The notes under the pieces: model-generated
Told to the model about the DNA's origin: nothing
Databases searched by the model: none
Seen by the model: only the letters and a program-made list of their open reading frames with translations
Assembly: GCA_003486225.1 (NCBI GenBank)
Contig: DNGN01000128.1
Span: 406 to 7,182, forward strand
Length of the DNA stretch: 6,777 nt
Source of the DNA: Chloroflexota bacterium
Lineage (GTDB): Bacteria; Chloroflexota; Anaerolineae; Anaerolineales; UBA11579
Direction of reading: 5' to 3'
Made by a program: the position numbers and the translations under genes
Part shown: one piece after another, positions 1 through 6,777 of the stretch
Layout of the letters: each line of letters opens with the position of its first letter
Position numbering within the stretch: the stretch's first letter is position 1

Positions 1-165
1 CTGCGCCGCTTCCCCAACAAGCCGCTCGACCTGGCTGACGCTGCGTTCTGGGCGTGGAATGACCTCAGAAGCGGTGACGTTAAACTACCCGTCAACACTT
101 CAACTAAAAGCAAATATGAACTGGACACCCCAGACGATGGCGGGTCCAGATGGAGAAAGTTCTAA
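1..165 (+). CDS. Phage terminase large subunit, C-terminal end (partial)
   Basis: The frame is open from the first base and ends at TAA (163-165), giving 54 residues of a gene that begins outside the window. The fragment starts LRRFPNKPLDLADAAFWAWN and ends in a polar tail (SRWRKF). A short 'FPN/hydrophobic, D-L-A-D-A' stretch close to the C-terminus is typical of the end of the nuclease domain of large terminase subunits, where an acidic residue helps bind the catalytic metal. Large terminases pump phage DNA into the empty head and cut it. The next gene is a portal protein, and terminase followed by portal is the standard order in tailed phages, which strongly supports the call. The stop overlaps the start of the portal gene as TAATG, so the two are probably translationally coupled. 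No ATPase motifs can be checked because that part lies outside the window. Confidence 0.68.
   Translation: MRRFPNKPLDLADAAFWAWNDLRSGDVKLPVNTSTKSKYELDTPDDGGSRWRKF
152..156 (+). promoter_or_regulatory. Shine-Dalgarno site that sets the portal start
   Basis: GGAGA lies inside the end of the terminase gene and is followed by eight bases before the ATG at 165. This is a near-ideal spacing. The alternative in-frame ATG at 150 sits before this site and has only a weak G-rich stretch upstream, so the start at 165 is preferred. Confidence 0.7.
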
Positions 166-1382
166 TGGACATAAAACTACCGAAACAACCCACACAGGAA
201 GTCGGCGAGAGCGGGCTGGTCGAATACAGGGGCATTGTGCAGCAGGAGTTCTTGACTGACTTGCGCATCTCTGGATTTGGCGGTGGGTATAAGATATTTG
301 ACGAAATGCGCAAGAACTCCCCTGTGATTGGCGCATTGCTGAACGCCATCAAGCAGGCTGTTCTGGGCGTTGATTGGGAATGGCGTGCAGATGACCAGGA
401 TGACCCCCGGCTGGAACTGCTTCTGCAGGCTGAGGAAAACATGCAGTTTACCATCAAGGAGCATTTCACCGAAGCCCTGACCATGCTCCCGTTCGGCTTC
501 TCGTTGTTTGAGATCGTGTACGAGCGGGTGGGTGGCAGAATGCTGTGGAAGAAATTCGCATTCAGGGGACAAGATACCATTTACCGATGGGATATTGACA
601 ACGAAAAAGAAAAGGGCAAGATACTCGGCTTTCACCAACAGAGCTACGCATCATTAAAGCCAACTTACGTGCCGATGGAGAAGTGCCTGCACTACCGCAC
701 CACCACCGAGCGCAACAACCCGGAAGGCGTGAGTATTCTCAGACCTGCTTATATTCCCTACTATTACGCAAAGAACATGACCGCCATCGAAGCCATCGGC
801 ATCGAGCGCGACCTGGTTGGGATGCCTATTCTGACCATGCCTGCCACAGCCAGCTCAGATCCGAACAGCGATGACTATAAAGAGGCGGTTCAGTTAGTGC
901 GCAGAATACGGCAGGATGAGCAGGGAGGCGTGGTACTCAGAGAGGGATATGATTTGAGACTGGCAAGTGCGGAGAGTTCCAGGCTGAACGCTCCCGGGGA
1001 TGTCATCAGCCGACATGAGAAGCGGATGCTGATGGCTTCGCTTGCTCAGTTCCTTGTGCTTGGCATGGATCAGATTGGCGCGCTTTCATTATCGCAAGAC
1101 CAGACCGACTTCTTCAACATGAGCGTGAATACGTTCGCCGATATGATACAGGACACCTTCAACAAGCAGGCAGTAAAGAAGCTGCTCATTCTCAACGGGA
1201 TGGATCCTGACGGCATCTACATCGAACACTCACCCGCAGGAGACACAAATATCGAACTGTACACCAAAGCGCTGCAACAGGCGACCGGGTTGATTACCTG
1301 GACACCAAGAGATGAGATTATGCTCCGCTCAGTGATGGGACTGCCGGAGATCAAGCACAGGAACCCATACCGCAGGCGGTAA
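165..1382 (+). CDS. Phage portal protein (DUF935 / Mu gp29-like), C-terminus probably truncated
   Basis: The 405-residue product is the ring protein at the unique head vertex, through which DNA enters and leaves and on which the terminase docks. Family-like features are: N-terminal helix 'DEMRKNSPVIGALLNAIKQ' then 'VDWEW' (about residues 46-73); 'NNPEGVSILRPAY' and 'IEAIGIERDLVGMPI' (about 184-222); the stem-like segment with 'DPNSDDYKEAVQLVRRIR' (232-249); and 'LAQFLVLG' followed by 'SQDQTDFFNMSVNTFADMIQDTFN' (293-333). These match portal proteins of the DUF935 or Mu gp29 kind. The start at 165 is chosen because of the GGAGA site and the TAATG overlap with the terminase gene; an ATG at 150 would add five residues. 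Up to 'LRSVMGLPE' (388-395) the protein looks normal, but the last ten residues, IKHRNPYRRR, are unusually basic and do not resemble a portal tail. The other frame of the same bases reads like a real protein. The gene therefore probably lost its 3' end at the junction. The usual next genes (head morphogenesis, protease, capsid) are absent. Confidence 0.88.
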   Translation: MDIKLPKQPTQEVGESGLVEYRGIVQQEFLTDLRISGFGGGYKIFDEMRKNSPVIGALLNAIKQAVLGVDWEWRADDQDDPRLELLLQAEENMQFTIKEHFTEALTMLPFGFSLFEIVYERVGGRMLWKKFAFRGQDTIYRWDIDNEKEKGKILGFHQQSYASLKPTYVPMEKCLHYRTTTERNNPEGVSILRPAYIPYYYAKNMTAIEAIGIERDLVGMPILTMPATASSDPNSDDYKEAVQLVRRIRQDEQGGVVLREGYDLRLASAESSRLNAPGDVISRHEKRMLMASLAQFLVLGMDQIGALSLSQDQTDFFNMSVNTFADMIQDTFNKQAVKKLLILNGMDPDGIYIEHSPAGDTNIELYTKALQQATGLITWTPRDEIMLRSVMGLPEIKHRNPYRRR

Positions 1383-1390
1383 CTTCCGCT
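1345..1390. other. Junction between the phage block and the alpha-2-macroglobulin block
   Basis: Left of here the portal frame (codons starting at positions divisible by three) is clearly coding. Right of here the frame one base back (-1) is clearly coding. The A2M frame is open only from 1316, after a TGA at 1313-1315, so the two frames overlap over 1316-1382. The portal frame gives a basic, atypical tail to the TAA at 1380-1382, while the A2M frame gives QAQEPIPQAVTSALSEEE, which reads as natural protein from about 1352. The exact breakpoint cannot be fixed from one sequence. No inverted or direct repeat, tRNA end or transposon end was seen at the spot. Confidence 0.6.
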
Positions 1391-4300
1391 CTCTCAGAGG
1401 AAGAAATCTCTGCCATTCTAGCGCGTTTGCCAGAGCTCCAGGTTGGTGCGGACGACCAGGTCGATTTTAAACTCCCGGCAGACCCCATCCCTCCCCCGCG
1501 CACAGGACAGACCATCGACCAACCCTTCCCGATTGATCCAAAAGCCCAACCACCAGATGTGACCAGCGGTCCCCTGCAGGTGCTGCGCTATGCCCCGGAA
1601 GGTGAAGTGCCAATCGCCCCAACCATCAATATCACCTTCAACCAACCGATGGTTCCCCTTGGCACCCTGGCACAGTTAGCAGAGGAAGATGTGCCCGTGG
1701 ATGTCACCCCTGATATCCCCGGCACTTGGACATGGGTTGGAACCCGCACGTTGCGCTTTAATTTCGCCTCCGAACAAATCGACCGGCTCCCAATGGCCAC
1801 CCTATTCAATATTTCCGTTCCAGCCGGAACACAGTCCGCGGTTGGCGGCACGCTCGCTGAAGCTGTCAGCTGGACTTTCCGCACCCCTCCCCCATCGATT
1901 GAGCAATCGTATCCCAATTATGGCCCGCAAGGTCTCGAACCCTTCATCTTTATCTCTTTCGACCAGCGCATTAATCCCCAGACTGTCCTCGACACCATCA
2001 CAGCCACCGCTGACGGAGAACCATTCTCGGTCTCCCTGGCAGATGAGGAGGCTTATGAAAAAGACGAGCAAATTTCCGGGCTGGTAGAAAATGCTGCAGA
2101 AGGACGTTGGATGGTCTTTGCACCCGATAAACCACTCCCGAAAGATTCAGAAATCAACATCATGGTTGGCCCGGAAACCCCCTCTGCGGAAGGGCCGATC
2201 ACCACTCCTGCAGGACAGAACTTCTCCTTCTTCACCTACCCACCGCTCAAAATTGAGGAACATACCTGCTCCTGGTATTCTGAGAACGAGGTTTGCTATC
2301 CGCTCTCACCTTTTTATATCCGTTTCAACAACCCGCTTGACCCAGAAGTCTACCAGGATACGATGATCTCGGTCGATCCCAGCATCCCTGGCGCTACCAT
2401 CTCCATCGTTGAAAACAGCATCTCCATCAGCGGTGCCACCCAGGGAAGTACTACCTACCGGGTCACGATCGATGCCGACATCACGGATAAATTTGGTCAG
2501 CAGCTTGGCAGGGATGAAAAACTGACCTTCAAAGTTGGTAAAGCAGAACCTGTCCTCATTGGGCCGCAAGATATCCTGGTAACTTTAGATCCAGCTTCCA
2601 AGTCCCCCATCCTTTCACTCTACACCATCAATTACAAAAACCTGGATGTGAAAGTTTATTCCGTAGTTCCCGACGATTGGCCTGCTTTCCAAAGTTATAT
2701 GCAGGAATTCAACCGCAGCGACCAGCCGGCAACCCCACCCGGTAAACTGGTGATGGATAAGAGGATCGATATCGAAGCCAAAGATGATCAGCTCACAGAG
2801 GTCGGCATCGACCTGAGTGAGGTCATGCAAGGTGATTACGGCCACTTCATCGTCCTGGTCAGCCCACCAACAGGTTTCTTTGAACAGGATCGTTATTGGG
2901 AAAAACTAAATATTTGGGTTCAGATTACCCAGATCGGTTTAGATGCCTTTTCAGATTACAACAACCTGGTCGTGTGGGCTACTGACCTGCAAACCGGCGC
3001 TCCGCTGGAAGAAATATCCATCCACTCAGATACTGGCAGCATCCAGACCACTTCGGATTCAGCAGGCATCGCCCGTTTTGAGGTCCCGAACGAGGGCATC
3101 CTCTACCTGAAAGCCCAGAAAGGCTCTGATACGGCCTTCCTGCCGCGTTCTAGCTACTATTGGGGCGAAGATCGCTGGCAGCAAATATCCGAACCAGATA
3201 ACCTGGTTTGGTATGTCTTTGACGACCGGGCGATGTACCGCCCCGCAGAAGAGGTCCATGTAAAGGGCTGGATGCGTAGGATAATCAGTGGTCCGCAAGG
3301 CGATGTTAAATTGGTCGGCGAAACGGTTCGGGAAGTCTCCTACCAGGTCATCGGTCCGCTTGGAAACGAAATCTCCAATGGCAGCGTACCGGTGAATGCC
3401 TACGGCGGTTTTGATCTTAATTTTTCCCTGCCAGAAAACGTAAAACTTGGCTATGCGCAAATTTACCTAACGGCCATTGGCAGCCTCGGCAATGTTTACA
3501 ACAACCAGTACTACCATTCTTTTCAGATCCAGGAATTTCGCCGGCCAGAATTCAATGTCTCAGCCCGCAACGAAACCACGGGACCTTATTTCGTAGAGGA
3601 CTCTGCCGTTGTAGCCGTCCAGGCAGAGTACTATGCCGGAGGGCCGTTGCCGAATGCGGAAGTCAATTGGTTCATCACCTCCTCACCCACCAACTACCAG
3701 CCCCCCAACTGGCCTGATTTTACATTTGGTACATGGATCCCATGGTGGTTTTATGGAGGCTACCTCTACGAGGGAGGTTTCGGTTACAACGGCTTTGATT
3801 CAGGTGCAAGCTACACCTCCTTTACCGGCAGAACAGATCCAACCGGCACGCATTACCTGAACATGGAGTTTGAGAATCGAGGCGAGCCTCGCCCGTATAG
3901 TGTGCAGGCCGAAGGTTCCGTCCAGGATGTCAACCGCCAAACATGGGCCAGTTCAACCAGTTTACTGGTCCATCCATCTGACCAATATGTCGGAATGCGC
4001 ACAGAAACCTATTTTGTAGAGCGTAATTCGCCGATTGAAGTGGAACTGATTGTCACAGACCTGGATGGCAACCCGATACCGGATCGGCCAATAGTGGTCC
4101 AAGCTGCCCGTTTGGAATGGAAATATCAGAAAGGCCGGTGGCAAGAAGTAGAGGTGGAAATCCAGGAATGCCTGGTTTCCTCCCAAACAGACATTGTCAC
4201 CTGCATCTTTGAAACCCCGATTGGCGGTACCTACCAGATCACAGCCCTCGTTACAGATGAACTCGGGAGAGAAAATCAAAGCCAGTTCAACCGCTGGGTG

Positions 4301-6777
4301 AGCGGCGGGCAATTGCCTCCCACCCGAGAGGTGGAACAAGAGTCAGCCACACTGATCCCCAACAAGGAAACCTACCAGGCAGGAGATGTGGCAGAGGTCC
4401 TCGTTCAGTCACCCTTCAACCCTGCCGAAGGTCTGCTGACAGTCACGCGCGGTGGGATCGTTTATACCGAACGCTTCATCGTTGAAGAAGATACCACAAC
4501 CTTGCTAATCCCGATCAAAGAAGATTACTATCCCAACATCAATCTCCAGGTGGACCTGGTTGGTGAAGCAGATCGGACCAACGATGCCGGTGAAATTATT
4601 GAAGGCATCCCTGCACGCCCAGCTTTTGCCAGCGGTACCCTGACACTTAACATCCCGCCTCTTAACCGAGCCCTTTCTTTGGCAGTTTCTCCCCAAGAAA
4701 ATGCCCTAGCCCCAGGGGAGTCGACCTTTGTTGATTTGCAGGTAAAAGATGCCCAAGGCAACCCTGTTCCAGATGCTGAAATAGCCTTGGTAGTGGTCGA
4801 TGAAGCCATCCTGGCACTTTCAAACTACCAGCTGGCTGATCCATTATCCATCTTCTATTACAACCGGCCTTCCAATCTATACAGCGTGTACAGCCGGAAC
4901 AGCATCATTCTGGTGGACCCGGATTTGCTCCTAGAATCTTCCGAAATGCGAACAGGAAATATTATGGAAGCTGTAGGTACCCAAACCTTATCCGGCATGG
5001 GAGGAATGGCTGCCGATACGATGGAAGAACCAGCCATGGAAGCCGCGCCAGCAGAAGAAGCAATGATGGACGATGGGGCCGACCTTTCCAAGCAAACCGA
5101 AGGCGCACCCATTCAACTGCGTTCCGACTTCAACCCATTAGCGATCTTTTCCCCAGAGGAACGTACGGATGCCGAGGGCAATGTTCGTGTGAGAGTTTCC
5201 CTGCCAGATAATCTGACCCGTTACCGCATCATGGCTGTAGCGGTAGACTCAGAGGGTCAGCAGTTCGGTTCTGGTGAAGCCCAACTGACTGCCAGGCTGC
5301 CTTTAATGGTGCGACCTTCAACATCGCGCTTCCTGAATTTTGGAGACCAGTTTGAAATGCCGGTTGTTTTACAAAACCAAACGGATGAAGACATGACCGT
5401 CAGTGTCGTCGCTCAGGTCGGCAACCTGGAACTCACAGGAGATGTGGGTATGGAAGTGGTCATACCAGCAAACGACAGGGTCGAAGTCCGCTTCCCAGGC
5501 AAAACAGCAACAGCTGGAACAGCCCAGGTGCAATTTGCTGCAGTTTCTGGCAGCATGGCTGATGCTGCCATTGTCTCGCTGCCGGTTTACACCCCAGCCA
5601 CCACAGAGGCATTCGCCACATACGGTGTCGTTGACCAGGGATCTGTTCTTCAACCACTCGCTCCGCCGGAAGGGGTCATCCCCATTTATGGCGGGTTAGA
5701 AATTACCACCTCATCCACTGCCCTGCAAGCTTTAACCGATGCCGTGCTCTACCTGGTCTCATATCCTTTCGATTGCTCTGAACAAATTGCCTCTCGCATC
5801 CTGGCCATTGCTTCCCTTAGGGATGTACTGGCAGCCTTCGAAGCCGATGGGCTACCCACACCTGAAGAAATGGAAAAATCTATCCTCAAGGACCTTGAAG
5901 AATTGCAGCGCTTGCAAAATTATGATGGCGGGTTCCCGTACTGGCGGCAGGGCCGTGAATCTATTCCTTACAACACAGTCCACGTGGCATATGCCCTTCA
6001 GCGAGCACGCATGATGGGTTTTGAAGTCCCTGAGGATATGTGGCAAAATGTGCTTAATTACCTGCGCAATATCGAAAGTTACTACCCCAGCTGGTACAGC
6101 CGTGAAATCAAGCAAACCATCAGCGCTTACGCCATCTTTGTACGTATGCAGATGGATGACCCAGATCCTGGTAAAGCCAATGCATTACTGCAAGATGCAG
6201 GTGTGCAGCAGCTGCCCCTCGAAGCAACCGGGTGGATCTGGCAGGTCCTGACCCGCTACTCCGGTTACGAAAACCAGCTTGAAGACATTCGCAGGCATGT
6301 CAACAATCAAGCCGTGGAGACAGCCGGAGCGGCCAATTTTACAACAGGCTATGCAGACGATGCTTACGTGCTGCTTCACAGTGAACGGCGCACGGATGCC
6401 ATCCTGCTGGATGCCCTAATTTCCGATAATCCGCAAAGCGATCTCATCCCTAAAGTGGTCAACGGCTTGCTGGCGCACCGCACCAAAGGACGCTGGGACA
6501 ACACCCAAGAAAATGTTTTCGTCTTACTTGCCTTAGACCATTATTTCGATACTTTCGAAAACATCGAGCCGGACTTTGTTGCCAGGATGTGGTTGGGAGA
6601 AGATTATATCGGTGCCAGCACATTCCAGGGTTACACCACCGACAGTTACCAGCTGGATGTGCCTATGCAGTTCCTGCTCGACTCTTTTTCCGGGGAGCAG
6701 TACCAGCAACTGATCCTGCAAAAAGAAGGCGCTGGCCGATTGTACTACCGGCTAGGCTTAAGGTATGCGCCTACCGA
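1382..6777 (+). CDS. Bacterial alpha-2-macroglobulin family protein, lacking its N-terminus and cut at the window edge
   Basis: The frame is open for 1,798 codons from 1382 to the window edge (and back to 1316) with no internal stop. Bacterial A2Ms are large envelope proteins thought to trap attacking proteases: cleavage of a bait region exposes a thioester that bonds to the protease. Domains, numbered from the codon at 1382: Pro-rich linker (about 25-62); three Ig-like (SbsA/Big_5-type) segments (63-168, 169-288, 289-390); macroglobulin (MG) domains including a bMG3-like part (about 517-615); an MG2 signature 'DDRAMYRPAEEVHVKG' (614-629); bait-region domain with 'VVDEAILAL' (about 1138); Met/Ala/Glu-rich bait-like linker (1189-1243); A2M core 'SPEERTDAEGNVRVRVSLPDNLTRYR' (from about 1258); thioester CSEQ (1465-1468) in an alpha-toroid domain with 'NYDGGFPYW' (1513-1520) and 'GRWDNTQENVF' (about 1703). 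The final MG domain (bMG10) lies beyond the window. There is no signal peptide, lipobox or ribosome binding site. In-frame candidate starts, TTG 1427, GTG 1559 and ATG 1649, all lack Shine-Dalgarno sites, so the true 5' end is probably missing. If this DNA is real, the gene is likely silent or broken. The partner often seen with bacterial A2Ms, penicillin-binding protein PbpC, is not in the window. Confidence 0.93.
3692..3823 (+). other. Aromatic- and glycine-rich insertion in an MG domain
   Basis: The 44 residues here contain 16 Trp, Tyr or Phe and many Gly, for example in IPWWFYGGYLYEGGFGYNGF. It follows a normal beta-strand pattern (AEYYAGGPLPNAEVNWFITS) and precedes 'DPTGTHYLNMEFE', so it is probably a long loop inside one MG domain (residues 771-814 of the fragment). 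Loops of this kind occur in other bacterial A2Ms as I recall them, but the aromatic content is high. Its role is unknown. Confidence 0.6.
4946..5110 (+). other. Probable bait-region linker of the A2M
   Basis: These 55 residues are low in complexity: eight Met, many Ala and Glu, Gly-rich near the start (SGMGGM), and only one Arg and one Lys (residues 1189-1243 of the fragment). They sit between the bait-region domain and the A2M core, where the exposed, protease-sensitive loop of this family lies. ATGGAAG recurs within it, as an imperfect short repeat. The scarcity of basic residues suggests the loop is not tuned to trypsin-like enzymes; that is inference. Confidence 0.6.
5774..5785 (+). other. 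Thioester motif CSEQ of the A2M
   Basis: TGC TCT GAA CAA encodes Cys-Ser-Glu-Gln within YPFDCSEQIASR, at the start of the alpha-toroid domain. In this family the Cys side chain and the Gln of CxEQ join to form the reactive internal thioester. Both residues are present, so this copy is of the thioester-active type rather than the type that has lost the motif. Confidence 0.9.

Noticed and set aside
150..152. ATG at 150 as the portal start
   Set aside because: It lies upstream of the GGAGA site and lacks a good site of its own; the ATG at 165 has ideal spacing and overlaps the terminase stop.
104..638. Antisense open frames of about 150 residues (104-580 and 177-638 on the minus strand)
   Set aside because: They lie opposite the well-supported portal gene and show no family resemblance or plausible ribosome binding sites.
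1316..1382. Programmed -1 ribosomal frameshift joining portal and A2M into one protein
   Set aside because: The frame shift has the right sign, but no X XXY YYZ slippery heptamer or downstream hairpin was seen in the overlap, and a portal-A2M fusion makes no biological sense because one is a capsid part and the other an exported protein.
1427..1651. TTG 1427, GTG 1559 or ATG 1649 as a genuine start of the A2M gene
   Set aside because: None has a Shine-Dalgarno site, none is followed by a signal peptide, and homologous-looking sequence begins before them or is interrupted by them.
1689..2366. Plus-strand open frames at 1689-2087 and 2091-2366
   Set aside because: They are out-of-frame readings of the A2M coding sequence, rich in Ser/Pro/Arg with no domain signal, while the A2M frame stays open through both.
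3059..4339. Minus-strand open frames at 3059-3460 and 3962-4339
   Set aside because: Both are opposite A2M domains that are clearly coding on the plus strand; their sequences are typical shadow translations.

Overview
The window holds two unrelated blocks, both read on the + strand, which meet at about 1345-1390. The left block (1 to about 1350) is part of a tailed-phage packaging and head module. It has the last 54 residues of what is probably a large terminase subunit, then a portal protein whose start overlaps the terminase stop (TAATG) behind a good Shine-Dalgarno site. The right block (about 1382 to the window edge) is one uninterrupted frame of about 1,800 codons. It encodes a bacterial alpha-2-macroglobulin (A2M), a large protease-trapping protein of the cell envelope or periplasm with an intact CSEQ thioester motif.

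The A2M frame has no proper beginning: no ATG, no ribosome binding site and no signal peptide or lipobox. Upstream it simply runs into the 3' end of the portal gene in another frame. The last ten or so portal residues look like an out-of-frame tail. The simplest readings are a recombination, deletion or prophage boundary that removed the 5' end of the A2M gene and the 3' end of the portal gene, or a chimeric assembly join. Arginine codon use differs between the blocks: AGA/AGG make up 14 of 32 Arg codons in the phage block and 12 of 78 in the A2M block (hand count). This supports separate origins. The A2M gene is also cut off at its 3' end by the window.

Organism: the A2M resembles, from memory of the family, the long A2Ms of Chloroflexota (Anaerolineae-like), with Ig-like N-terminal repeats and a LPPPR/IPPPR-type N-terminal linker. 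Base composition looks moderate, about 50% G+C by eye. This assignment is an inference, and the phage block could come from another host. No RNA gene, IS element, CRISPR array, att repeat or convincing terminator was seen. No stretch over 300 bases lacks a gene. I found no new multi-gene system; the junction is the main thing to check.
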